Shown: positions 1 through 7,205 of the stretch, one piece after another
How the letters are laid out: each line of letters opens with the position of its first letter
Numbering within the stretch: position 1 is the stretch's first letter
Assembly (NCBI GenBank): GCA_019454665.1
Contig: JACFNW010000002.1
Coordinates: 1 to 17,750, forward strand
Direction of reading: 5' to 3'
DNA from: Fimbriimonadaceae bacterium
GTDB taxonomy: Bacteria; Armatimonadota; Fimbriimonadia; Fimbriimonadales; Fimbriimonadaceae
Length of the DNA stretch: 17,750 nucleotides
Translations under genes and position numbers: made by a program
Notes under the pieces: generated by a model
Database searches by the model: none
What the model was told of the DNA's origin: nothing
What the model saw: only the letters and a program-made list of their open reading frames with translations

Positions 1-43
1 GATCGTGCCGAAGCTTGCTCCGATCGTTCACGGTGCGATGTCC

Positions 44-73
44 TTGGAGCCCGATGGCCCCACGGTGTAGTAT
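44..73 (+). promoter_or_regulatory. Sigma-70-like promoter of the small membrane protein gene
   Basis: TTGGAG at 44-49 and TAGTAT at 68-73 are separated by 18 bases, a good -35/-10 layout. The GTG start at 80 lies only 6 bases after the -10 box, so the transcript would begin at or next to the start codon (leaderless). The same spacing recurs upstream of other genes in this window, which supports both the promoter and the start. Confidence 0.55.
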
Positions 74-79
74 GGCGAC

Positions 80-211
80 GTGCAAACCCCGCGCGAGAAA
101 CTCATCGCCTTGCTCGACCGCGTGCAGCTGGTTTTGGCCATTGTGTTGCTGCTGGCCGTGGCGGGTTTGGTCGCGTTTGTGGTGCGCTCGGGCATGTTCA
201 ACCGGCCCTAG
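80..211 (+). CDS. Small single-pass membrane protein, 43 aa
   Basis: The frame opens with GTG at 80 and ends with TAG at 209-211. A short charged N-terminus (about residues 1-16, containing PREKLIALLDR) is followed by one hydrophobic helix (about residues 17-36, LVLAIVLLLAVAGLVAFVV) and a short tail ending in NRP. No family is recognised. A well-spaced promoter directly upstream with a 6-base gap to GTG argues that it is a real gene, probably translated from a leaderless mRNA. It converges on the anti-sigma factor gene, 8 bases from that gene's stop. The function is unknown. One-helix proteins of this size are often accessory subunits or regulators of membrane complexes, but nothing here shows which. 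The chief alternative is a chance reading frame. Confidence 0.55.
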   Translation: MQTPREKLIALLDRVQLVLAIVLLLAVAGLVAFVVRSGMFNRP

Positions 212-217
212 GGCCGG
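202..217. terminator. Perfect palindrome between convergent genes, possible bidirectional terminator
   Basis: CCGGCCC (202-208), TA, GGGCCGG (211-217) is a perfect 16-base inverted repeat. It covers the stop codon of the small gene and ends 2 bases before the stop of the anti-sigma gene. The position between two converging genes suits a shared transcription end. There is no T tract on either side, so it is not a canonical intrinsic terminator. Confidence 0.4.
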
Positions 218-219
218 GC

Positions 220-909
220 TTACAGGCGGCGGGCGCGTTGCGACTCGATGCTGGTCACGCATTCTATGGCCATGTTCCACCGCGTGGCTTCGTCGCCGCC
301 GCGCAGGTAGTAGGCGATGCCGTTCTGTTTCCAGCCGATTCCCTTGCCGACGTAGAATTCTTTGCCTGCTTTGGTCACGACTCGGGCGCCATCGAACGGC
401 TTGTTGCAGCGGCTCATGAACAGCCGGAAGCGCCGTCCCTCGTGCTCGAACTGGTAGCCCGCCCAGCCGTCGCCGTACTTGGCCGCGCGGATTCTGGCGC
501 CGCACCGCATCTTTATGATCGGCGCGGGCAAGCCGGTTTGCTCCTTGACCCATTGGGCGGCGACGATCGCGTTCGACGTGGCGAATTCCTCGGTCACGGG
601 CGAACGGTCGAGCTTGACCGGATCGAACACGTAGGCGCCAACGAGCAGGGTCATGGCGAGGCACGCGACGACTGCGATGCGCGAGGGCAGGGCAAGTGGG
701 TGGCGCTGGGCGCGCTTGAGGCCCGCCAAAAGCGTGGCCCTGGGCACGGGCTCTGACAGAGCGGCCTTGCGGACCTCTCGCTTCAGGCTGCGCAAGCCTT
801 CGACTTCTCGGCGCGCTATTTCATCTTGCGCCAGACGCGTCTCATGGCGGGCCCGCTCTTCAGGGCCGAGCGTGCCATCCACATAGGCTTGCCAATCGAA
901 TCGGTTCAT
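220..909 (-). CDS. Membrane anti-sigma factor (partner of the ECF sigma factor), 229 aa
   Basis: The likely role is to hold the adjacent ECF sigma factor inactive at the inner membrane. Residues 5-48 resemble an anti-sigma N-terminal helix bundle (DWQAYVDGTLGPEERARHE, then LRSLKREVR). A single transmembrane helix lies at about 77-94 and the remaining ~135 residues would be outside the cytoplasm. The N-terminus lacks the HxxxCxxC zinc motif of classical ZAS proteins. Cys136, Cys168 and Cys217 sit in the outer part, so a redox or disulfide signal is conceivable, but this is inference. ATG at 909-907 overlaps the sigma TGA (ATGA), which indicates translational coupling and supports the start. 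The assignment rests on the gene order, the topology and the N-terminal pattern rather than on strong sequence motifs. Confidence 0.72.
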   Translation of the reverse strand: MNRFDWQAYVDGTLGPEERARHETRLAQDEIARREVEGLRSLKREVRKAALSEPVPRATLLAGLKRAQRHPLALPSRIAVVACLAMTLLVGAYVFDPVKLDRSPVTEEFATSNAIVAAQWVKEQTGLPAPIIKMRCGARIRAAKYGDGWAGYQFEHEGRRFRLFMSRCNKPFDGARVVTKAGKEFYVGKGIGWKQNGIAYYLRGGDEATRWNMAIECVTSIESQRARRL

Positions 910-1475
910 GGCCGCGACCCCACAAAGCAGACGATTCCGGCGAGCCGTTCGCGCAGGAGCGAACGGGCCCGGAAGAGGCGGGACCGCACCGTGCCGATCG
1001 GCACGCCCATCGCCTCGGCGGCCTCTTCATAGGTGAACTGTTCGACGTCGCACAGGTGCAACGTGAGTCGAAACTCGGCGGGGAGTTCCTCCAACTCGCG
1101 CAACACGTGGTCGGCATCCACGCGCCACGTCACCTCGTCCCAGAACGGCTCCTGGCTGACGATGCTCTCGTCGAGTTCGGCGTCCACGGCCTGCGCGGCC
1201 AGCGAGCGTTTGTTGCTCGCGAGTTCGTTGCGCATGATGCGGATGAGCCAGCTGCGAAGGTGGTTGCCATCGAAGCGGTCCCACGCGCGAAACGCCTTGA
1301 CCAGGCACTGCTGCACGAGGTCCTCGGCGTCGTCCGGGTTGCGCACCATGCGCTTGGCCACGCGGTACAAGGTCGGCAGTTCGTCCTTGACGGAGCGTTC
1401 AAAGTCGCGCCGAGGCGCGGCGCGACCGATGCGCTCGATGAACCCGATGCCAAGGCCCGTCCGACTTTCCGACAT
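906..1475 (-). CDS. RNA polymerase sigma factor, ECF subfamily, 189 aa
   Basis: This is an alternative sigma factor that would direct RNA polymerase to a stress or envelope regulon. Region 2 spans about residues 31-98, with the typical DAEDLVQQCLVKAFRAWDRF followed by LRSWLIRIMRNE. Region 4 spans about 125-178 and carries the helix-turn-helix TYEEAAEAMGVPIGTVRSRL and the LFRAR tail. The length is normal for the family, with an approximately 25-residue N-terminal extension before region 2. It starts 45 bases after the pilC stop on the same strand and overlaps the anti-sigma gene by the ATGA arrangement, so it may be read partly through from the pilus genes. No clear promoter of its own is visible. 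The specific regulon cannot be told from the sequence. Confidence 0.93.
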   Translation of the reverse strand: MSESRTGLGIGFIERIGRAAPRRDFERSVKDELPTLYRVAKRMVRNPDDAEDLVQQCLVKAFRAWDRFDGNHLRSWLIRIMRNELASNKRSLAAQAVDAELDESIVSQEPFWDEVTWRVDADHVLRELEELPAEFRLTLHLCDVEQFTYEEAAEAMGVPIGTVRSRLFRARSLLRERLAGIVCFVGSRP

Positions 1476-1520
1476 CTGGTAGGCGAAACGTGCGGCGTCC
1501 GTCGCGGGTTCCCGACCCGT

Positions 1521-2756
1521 CTATCCTCCCGCGTCTTCCTCGCCGCCGGACAGCTTCGAAATGACGTCCACCAACGGCAAGAACATGGAGACGACGATGA
1601 AGCCGACCGCGAAGCCCAGACCCACGATGAGGATGGGTTCGAGAGCCGCCGTCAGCGAAGCCAGCGTGGCTTCCACCTCGGCCTCGTAGAAGTCCGCGAT
1701 CTTCTGGAGCATGTAGTCCAGCGAACCCGATTCCTCACCGACGCCGATCATGTGGACGACCATGGGCGGGAAGAGACGCGACGCTTCGAGCGGGTCGCCG
1801 ATGCGGTCTCCTTCTCGGATGCGCGCGCGGGCTTCCAGAATGGCGTCGGACATGATCGTGTTGCCCACGACGCCGGACACGGTTTCCATGGCTTGCAGGA
1901 TCGGAACGCCGGACGTGAGCAGCGTGCCCATCGTGCGGCTGAAGCGGGCCATGCACACCTTGTGGTGCAGTTTGCCGAAGACGGGGATTTTCAGCTTCAC
2001 GCGGTCCGCCACCCGTCGCCCAAATCGGGTGCTGACAAACAGTTTGTAGCTCACGACGATGACGAGGATCCCCACGATGATAACCCAGCCCTGGTTTTTC
2101 ATCGTGTCCGCGATGTCGATCAGAAGCTTGGTTGGGGCGGGCAGGTTCTCGGCATCGAGACCCAGGTCGGTGAGAATCGCGGCCCATTGGGGCACGAACC
2201 AGTAGACGAGGAAGCCCACGATGGCCGTGGCGAAGACGACGACCAAGATGGGATAGGTCAGGGCCGACTTCACCTTGCGGCGGAGTTCGACGTCCTTTTC
2301 CAGGAACTGGGCCAGACGCTGGAGGGACTCTTCCAAGACACCGCCGACTTCACCGGCGCGGACCAAACCGATGAACAGCTGGGTGAACGTTCGCGGGTGG
2401 CGTTGCATGGCGCGCGATAGGCTTTCGCCCGATTCGACGCGTTCGCTGAGGTCGCCGAGGATCTTCTTGAGTTTGGGGTCTTGCGATTGGTTCTGAAGGA
2501 CGTCCAAACACCGCACGAGCGAGACGCCCGCGTCGACCATGGTGGAGAACTGGCGGCAGAAGACGGCCAGCACGCCCAGTTTGACCTTGCCGAACGACTT
2601 CTGGCGCTTGCCCCGCGCCCGGATCATCTTGACTTCGAGGATGGTGAATCCCTGTTCCTCGAAACGCTTCTTGAGAAGCTCTTCGGATTCCGCCTCGGCG
2701 GTGCCCTTTTGGACGCCTCCGGCGGTGTCGCGGAACGAGTAGCTGTAGATCGGCAT
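1521..2756 (-). CDS. pilC: Type IV pilus inner-membrane platform protein PilC (GspF family), 411 aa
   Basis: PilC is the polytopic inner-membrane platform on which the PilB and PilT motors act. Two GspF/T2SSF domains are visible: about residues 65-188 (beginning FCRQFSTMVDAGVSLVRCLD and ending in a membrane helix at 168-188) and about 268-391 (beginning ARFSRTMGTLLTSGVPILQA). Other membrane helices lie at about 222-240 and 373-394. The N-terminus, MPIYSYSFRDTAGGVQKG, is the usual start of the family, and the length of 411 aa is typical (about 400-410). The gene follows pilT after 35 bases, in the common pilB-pilT-pilC order. A GAGG about 12 bases before the ATG is a weak ribosome binding site. 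Confidence 0.95.
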   Translation of the reverse strand: MPIYSYSFRDTAGGVQKGTAEAESEELLKKRFEEQGFTILEVKMIRARGKRQKSFGKVKLGVLAVFCRQFSTMVDAGVSLVRCLDVLQNQSQDPKLKKILGDLSERVESGESLSRAMQRHPRTFTQLFIGLVRAGEVGGVLEESLQRLAQFLEKDVELRRKVKSALTYPILVVVFATAIVGFLVYWFVPQWAAILTDLGLDAENLPAPTKLLIDIADTMKNQGWVIIVGILVIVVSYKLFVSTRFGRRVADRVKLKIPVFGKLHHKVCMARFSRTMGTLLTSGVPILQAMETVSGVVGNTIMSDAILEARARIREGDRIGDPLEASRLFPPMVVHMIGVGEESGSLDYMLQKIADFYEAEVEATLASLTAALEPILIVGLGFAVGFIVVSMFLPLVDVISKLSGGEEDAGG

Positions 2757-2791
2757 GGGTTTTGGTCCTCGGTGTGGCTAAGTCTGGCGTG

Positions 2792-4054
2792 TCAGCGGCG
2801 CGGCGGCGAACTCGGCGGCATGCTGGCGGAGCGTTGTCGCGAAAGGTTGTCGTCGCCGTCCTGCGGCGTGTTGAGCATCTTTTTGAGTTCTTCCACGTTG
2901 TGGGCGCGGGTCATGATCTCGTCGTAAGACACCTGGCCGCGCATGTAGAGTTCGCGCAGGCACTGGTCCATCGTCATCATGCCGTGGGCTCGGCTCATCT
3001 GGATCATGGACGGGATTTGGTGCGTCTTGTTCTCGCGGATCAGGTTGCGGACGGCGCTCGTGGCGACCATGATTTCAATCGCCGGGACGCGGCCCGAGCC
3101 CGACGCCTTGGGCAGCAGCTGCTGGGTGATGACGGCTTGCAGGTTGTTGGCCAGCTGGACGCGGATCTGCTCCTGCTGTCCGGGCGGGAAGACGTCAATG
3201 ATGCGGTCGATGGATTCGGCGGCGCTGTTCGTGTGCAACGTGGCGAACACCAAGTGTCCGGTTTCGGCGGCCGTGATCGCGAGGGCAATCGTCTCCATGT
3301 CGCGCATTTCGCCGACGAGCAGGACGTCGGGGTCTTCGCGAAGGCTGGCGCGCAGGGCGTTGGCGAAGCTCTTGGTGTCGCCGCCCAGTTCGCGCTGGTT
3401 GATGATGGACCTTTTGTGCTCGTGCAGGTATTCGATTGGGTCTTCGATCGTGATGATGTGGTGGGCGTTGGTCTCGTTGATGTGGTTCAACATCGCGGCG
3501 AGCGACGTGGATTTGCCCGAGCCCGTGGGTCCGGTCACGAGAATGAGGCCGCGCGGCTTCTCCGTGAGCGTGTTGAGGAACGGCGGCAGGTTCAGCTGCT
3601 CGACCGTCGGGATTTTGCTGGAGATCAGACGGAAGGCGGCGGCACAGGAGCCTCGGTCGCGATACATGTTGACGCGGAACCGGGCGCGTCGGGGCATGGC
3701 GTACGAGAAGTCCAACTCCAGGGTCGTCTCGAACCGGTGCACCTGCTCGTCGGAGATGATCTCGTAGAGCATGCGCTGCGTGTCTTGCGGTGTGAACATG
3801 GTGTAGTTCAGCCGCTTGAGTTGGCCGTCGTGGCGGACCACGGGTGGAGCGTCGGTGCAGATGTGCAGGTCGGACGCATTGAGATCAACGACGATGTCGA
3901 GCAACTCGTCGATATGGATGTCTTCCAGCGTCCGGCGCTCGCCTTCTGGCAGGATCCAGGGTTTTTCCTCAGGGACCGGGGCTGCGCCGGGGCGGCCCAT
4001 AGTCGGCGGCATCGAGGGCGATTGGCCGGGCATCGGACGTTGCACGTTGCTCAT
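2792..4054 (-). CDS. pilT: Type IV pilus retraction ATPase PilT, 420 aa
   Basis: PilT is the cytoplasmic hexameric ATPase that powers pilus retraction and twitching. Walker A is GPTGSGKS at residues 175-182. The Asp box is around IITIEDPIEYLH (200-211), Walker B is DVLLVGEMRD (243-252), and the His box is GHLVFATLHTNSA (266-278). The PilT-specific C-terminal motif is present as AVRNLIRE (334-341), which separates it from PilB. The four zinc-binding cysteines of PilB are absent. A proline-rich N-terminal extension of about 40 residues (after MSNVQRPMPG) and a disordered serine/arginine-rich tail make it longer than the roughly 350-residue standard form. The gene lies 72 bases after pilB, with AAGGA about 14 bases before the ATG. 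Confidence 0.95.
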   Translation of the reverse strand: MSNVQRPMPGQSPSMPPTMGRPGAAPVPEEKPWILPEGERRTLEDIHIDELLDIVVDLNASDLHICTDAPPVVRHDGQLKRLNYTMFTPQDTQRMLYEIISDEQVHRFETTLELDFSYAMPRRARFRVNMYRDRGSCAAAFRLISSKIPTVEQLNLPPFLNTLTEKPRGLILVTGPTGSGKSTSLAAMLNHINETNAHHIITIEDPIEYLHEHKRSIINQRELGGDTKSFANALRASLREDPDVLLVGEMRDMETIALAITAAETGHLVFATLHTNSAAESIDRIIDVFPPGQQEQIRVQLANNLQAVITQQLLPKASGSGRVPAIEIMVATSAVRNLIRENKTHQIPSMIQMSRAHGMMTMDQCLRELYMRGQVSYDEIMTRAHNVEELKKMLNTPQDGDDNLSRQRSASMPPSSPPRR

Positions 4055-4126
4055 TCGTTTTGGTTGTTCCTTCGTTTCTTTAGAGTGTCGTCCCCGACAC
4101 GATGGTTTCAGTCGGCGTCGAGCGCA

Positions 4127-5899
4127 TCAGTGGCCGGCGGTGAAGACGACGCGTCGGACTTCGGCCGGGTCGGTCACTCCGGCCAGCACCTTGCCGAGTC
4201 CGTCTTCCTTGAGTTCCTTCATGCCGTTGGCCTTGGCGGCGTCGCGGATATCGGCGAGCGGCGCGCGCCGGACGACCATTTCGGCGATTTCGTCGTTGAC
4301 CAGCATGAGTTCGTGGATGCCCGTTCGGCCTCGGTAGCCCGTGCCTCGGCAGTTGTCGCAGCCGACGGGGCGATAGATTTGGACCAAGCGGTCCATGTCG
4401 TCCCCGGCTTCCATCTTCATGCCGAAGCGGACGAGGTCCGAGACGGGGATTTCGTACGGTTCCTTGCAGTTCGGGCAGAGGCGGCGGGCGAGTCGTTGAG
4501 CCAACACGCCGATGACCGTGGCCGCGATCAGGTAGGGCTCGACGCCCATGTCGATCATACGGAGCGTGGCGGACGGGGCGTCGTTCGTGTGGAGCGTGGA
4601 CAAGACCAAGTGGCCAGTGAGCGACGATTCGATGGCGATTTCCGCCGTTTCCAAGTCGCGCATTTCGCCGACCATGATGATGTCGGGGTCTTGTCGCAGA
4701 AAGGCGCGGAGGGCCGTGGCGAACGACAGACCCGCCTTGCGGTTCACGCCGACCTGGGCGATGCCGCCGAGTTGGTATTCGATCGGGTCTTCGACCGTGA
4801 GGATGTTGACGCCGATGGTGTTGAGCTTGTTGAGGACCGAATACTGGGTCGTGGTCTTGCCGGAACCCGTGGGTCCCGTGCAGAGGAACATGCCGTTCGG
4901 CTGCGACGTGAGTTCCTCGATGATCGCCTGGTTCTCCTCGGTGAACCCAAGCTTGTTCAAGCCGATCATGATGCTCGACTTGTCGAGGATGCGCATGACG
5001 ATCTTTTCGCCGAAGGGCGTAGGGATCGCGCTGACGCGCAGGTCGAAGTCTTTTTGGTTCGTGCGGACCTCGATGCGACCGTCCTGCGGGACGCGTCGCT
5101 CGGCGATGTTCATGTCCGCCATGATCTTCAAGCGGCTGATGAGCGGGGCCTGGAGGTTCTTGGGGACGGTCATGGCCTCCATGAGCACGCCGTCAATGCG
5201 GTACCGGATGCGCAGGTGGCGCTGTTGGGGTTCGACGTGGATGTCCGAGGCTCGGTCCACGATGGCCTGCTGGATGAGGGCGTTGGCCAAGCGGATGATG
5301 GGCGCCTGATCGGCCATCTGCTCGTCGCCATCGTCCACGGCTTCGTCCGGAAGCTGGTTGACGCTGGCGGCGACGCCTGCCGTCGCGATGGCCTGGCGGA
5401 TGTCGGCGGTGAAGTTGCTCTGGAGCGCTGCGGCTCCGCCCCCACCGCCCGCCGCGGGGGACGAGCCCGCGTAGGATTTGCGGATGGCGTCTTCGATGGC
5501 GCCCGGCACGGCCATGGCCGGCACGACGCGGCAGCCCGAGGCGAGCTTGACGTCGTCCAGCGCCTGGATGTTGCGCGGGTTGGCCATGGCCAAGAGCAGT
5601 TGCATCCCCTCTTTTTTGACGGGGATCACCGTGTGGAGCTTGGCGATCCGCTCGGGGACGACGTTGGTCGCCGAGGTCTCGATCTCCGTCCGGTCGAGGT
5701 CAACGAACGGCATCCCGGCCTCTTGGGCTCGGGCTTCGACGACCTCGCGTTCGCCGACGAAGTTGAGTTCGACGAGAATGCGACCCAAATCTGGGTTCTT
5801 CGTTTGTTGCTGGACCTTGAGGGCCTCGTCCAACTGCTCTTTGGCCAGCAACCCCTTCTGAACGAGGTACTGGACCATGGGCATCCGAGTCATTGCCAT
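4127..5899 (-). CDS. pilB: Type IV pilus extension ATPase PilB (GspE family), 590 aa
   Basis: PilB is the motor that drives pilin polymerisation. Residues 1-145 form the MshEN/GspE N-terminal domain (YLVQKGLLAKEQLDEAL), which in relatives can bind c-di-GMP. A Gly/Ala-rich linker (about 145-160) leads to the ATPase. Walker A is GPTGSGKT (342-349), the Asp box ends in LTVEDPIEYQ (367-376), Walker B is DIIMVGEMRD (406-415), and the His box is GHLVLSTLHTNDA (429-441). Zinc cysteines are visible in CPNC (475/478) and CDNC (514/517), and the C-terminus carries the usual GRTGIHE motif. It leads the pilB-pilT-pilC cluster. The first ATG is favoured by an AAGGAG sequence 7 bases upstream; a second in-frame ATG is two codons on. 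Confidence 0.95.
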   Translation of the reverse strand: MAMTRMPMVQYLVQKGLLAKEQLDEALKVQQQTKNPDLGRILVELNFVGEREVVEARAQEAGMPFVDLDRTEIETSATNVVPERIAKLHTVIPVKKEGMQLLLAMANPRNIQALDDVKLASGCRVVPAMAVPGAIEDAIRKSYAGSSPAAGGGGGAAALQSNFTADIRQAIATAGVAASVNQLPDEAVDDGDEQMADQAPIIRLANALIQQAIVDRASDIHVEPQQRHLRIRYRIDGVLMEAMTVPKNLQAPLISRLKIMADMNIAERRVPQDGRIEVRTNQKDFDLRVSAIPTPFGEKIVMRILDKSSIMIGLNKLGFTEENQAIIEELTSQPNGMFLCTGPTGSGKTTTQYSVLNKLNTIGVNILTVEDPIEYQLGGIAQVGVNRKAGLSFATALRAFLRQDPDIIMVGEMRDLETAEIAIESSLTGHLVLSTLHTNDAPSATLRMIDMGVEPYLIAATVIGVLAQRLARRLCPNCKEPYEIPVSDLVRFGMKMEAGDDMDRLVQIYRPVGCDNCRGTGYRGRTGIHELMLVNDEIAEMVVRRAPLADIRDAAKANGMKELKEDGLGKVLAGVTDPAEVRRVVFTAGH

Positions 5900-6217
5900 T
5901 GTTGCGCTCCTTCCGCTGCGGTCGCATCCCAGGGCGATGCAAAAAAGACGTCAGCCAGCTCACGCCGACCGACGGTTCGACACAGCCCTATTCTAGACCG
6001 AAAACGCGTTCCGAAGGAATGCCACGCCACGAGTTCCATATTACACAACCTATGACTGAATCAGTCCACGTCTCTGGCGTCGCGCGCGGTCCAACCCAAT
6101 ATACGCCATTCCGGGGCGTTTCGAATGTTCATGTTTCGTTCATGCCGCGCCGACCATTGACGCGTGGGTCCGTTGCCGAGGCGACCGGGAGGACGCCGTG
6201 GTATCTTCCCTCCCCCC
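5900..6217. other. Divergent intergenic region between pilB and the acetyltransferase gene
   Basis: These 318 bases contain no convincing gene. On the minus strand TAGAAT (5995-5990) is a candidate -10 for the pilBTC operon, which would give a leader of roughly 80 bases. No good -35 is visible at the right distance. On the plus strand TATCTT (6202-6207) lies 10 bases before the ATG at 6218 and could be the -10 of the acetyltransferase gene with a very short leader. Confidence 0.4.
5907..5912 (-). promoter_or_regulatory. Strong ribosome binding site of pilB
   Basis: On the minus strand AAGGAG lies 7 bases before the ATG at 5899. It is the clearest Shine-Dalgarno sequence in the window and contrasts with the many starts here that have none, so pilB mRNA is expected to have a normal leader. 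Confidence 0.75.
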
Positions 6218-7186
6218 ATGAGCGCCGAGCCGATCACCCTCGAACCGATCGCGAAGACCGACGACGACTACGTCGTCGTCGTCGCGATCCACAACGCCAC
6301 CCACCCTCGGTTCGCAGTGACCGAAAACGAGATGAAGCGCGACGACCTCCACCACCTCGACTCGGGCCACCGGCGATGGCTGGCGAGGCGGGGCGGCAGG
6401 CCCGTCGGGTATGCCGGGCTCGGCACGATGAAGTGGAGCGACCGACCGGGCAAGCTCTACATGGAGTTTGTCGTCCCCGAGGACGAAGCCAACGACGTCC
6501 GCGACGCGCTCTTTCAACTCGTGGTCGCCGAGGCGCGTCGGGCCGGGGCCGACACGCTGGCCTCGTTCAGCGAGGGCGACCACCCCGTGGACGACGCGTT
6601 CAAGCGTTCCAAGGGCTTTCTCCAAACCCATCAGGACGAGGACAGCGAACTCGAAGTGGGCACCGTGGACTGGGCGCGCTGGGAGCCGTGCATCGCCGCC
6701 GTCGAAGCCCAGGGACTCGAGGTCGTCACGCTCGCCGAGTACCGGAAGCGGTGCCCCGAGGCGACCGAGCGGATGTACGCTCTCTATGCCGAGACGTTCC
6801 AGGACGTGCCCTCGCCCGAACCCCTGACGCCCGACACGTTCGAGAACTACGCGAAGTACGTCGGGCGACCGGACTACCCCGCGCACCTCGTGGCCGTGGT
6901 GCTGGATGGACTCACACCGGTGGGCATGCTCACGCAGCGGCCCCGGGAGATGGATGCCACCATCGTGGACGTCGGCTTGGCCGGCGTGCTGCGCGCCTAT
7001 CGGGGACGAGGCGTGGCGCGCGCGCTCAAGGTGAAGTCGCTGCAGCTGCTTCGAGATGCCGGGGTGACCCTGGTGCGGACGGGCAACAACGCGAACAACC
7101 CCATGTTCCGGCTCAATCAGGCCATCGGGTTCAAGCAGATGCCGCCTTGGATGCATTTGGCTCTGGATCTCGGCTCAGCGGAGTGA
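6218..7186 (+). CDS. Tandem GNAT-family N-acetyltransferase, 322 aa
   Basis: The protein is predicted to transfer an acetyl group from acetyl-CoA; the substrate is unknown. Two GNAT-like halves are apparent. The N-terminal half (about residues 1-150) has RRWLARRGGRPVGYAGLG and LYMEFVVPEDEAN but a weak acetyl-CoA loop. The C-terminal half (about 165-322) has a clear motif A, VLRAYRGRGVARALKVKSLQ, followed by TGNNANNPMFRLNQAIGF, the usual end of the fold. The mycothiol synthase-like two-domain layout suggests that only the second half is catalytic. The ATG at 6218 is preferred over the upstream GTG at 6164 because the similarity begins after MSAEPITLEP and a possible -10 (TATCTT) lies just upstream of it. 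The channel gene follows after 19 bases. Confidence 0.85.
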   Translation: MSAEPITLEPIAKTDDDYVVVVAIHNATHPRFAVTENEMKRDDLHHLDSGHRRWLARRGGRPVGYAGLGTMKWSDRPGKLYMEFVVPEDEANDVRDALFQLVVAEARRAGADTLASFSEGDHPVDDAFKRSKGFLQTHQDEDSELEVGTVDWARWEPCIAAVEAQGLEVVTLAEYRKRCPEATERMYALYAETFQDVPSPEPLTPDTFENYAKYVGRPDYPAHLVAVVLDGLTPVGMLTQRPREMDATIVDVGLAGVLRAYRGRGVARALKVKSLQLLRDAGVTLVRTGNNANNPMFRLNQAIGFKQMPPWMHLALDLGSAE

Positions 7187-7192
7187 TTTGGG

Positions 7193-7198
7193 TACGGT
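7193..7198 (+). promoter_or_regulatory. Possible -10 box for a leaderless mscS-like transcript
   Basis: TACGGT fits TANNNT and ends 7 bases before the ATG at 7206. No -35 is visible. The call rests mainly on the same spacing seen at 68-73, 10865-10860 and 15353-15358. Read-through from the acetyltransferase gene is the alternative. Confidence 0.35.
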
Positions 7199-7205
7199 CT
7201 AGGGC

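Noticed and set aside
2762..6055. A 1097-codon open frame on the plus strand across the pilB-pilT region
   Set aside because: It is antisense to three strongly recognised pilus genes, its translation is rich in His, Arg, Val and Asp in the way GC-rich shadow frames are, and it matches no domain.
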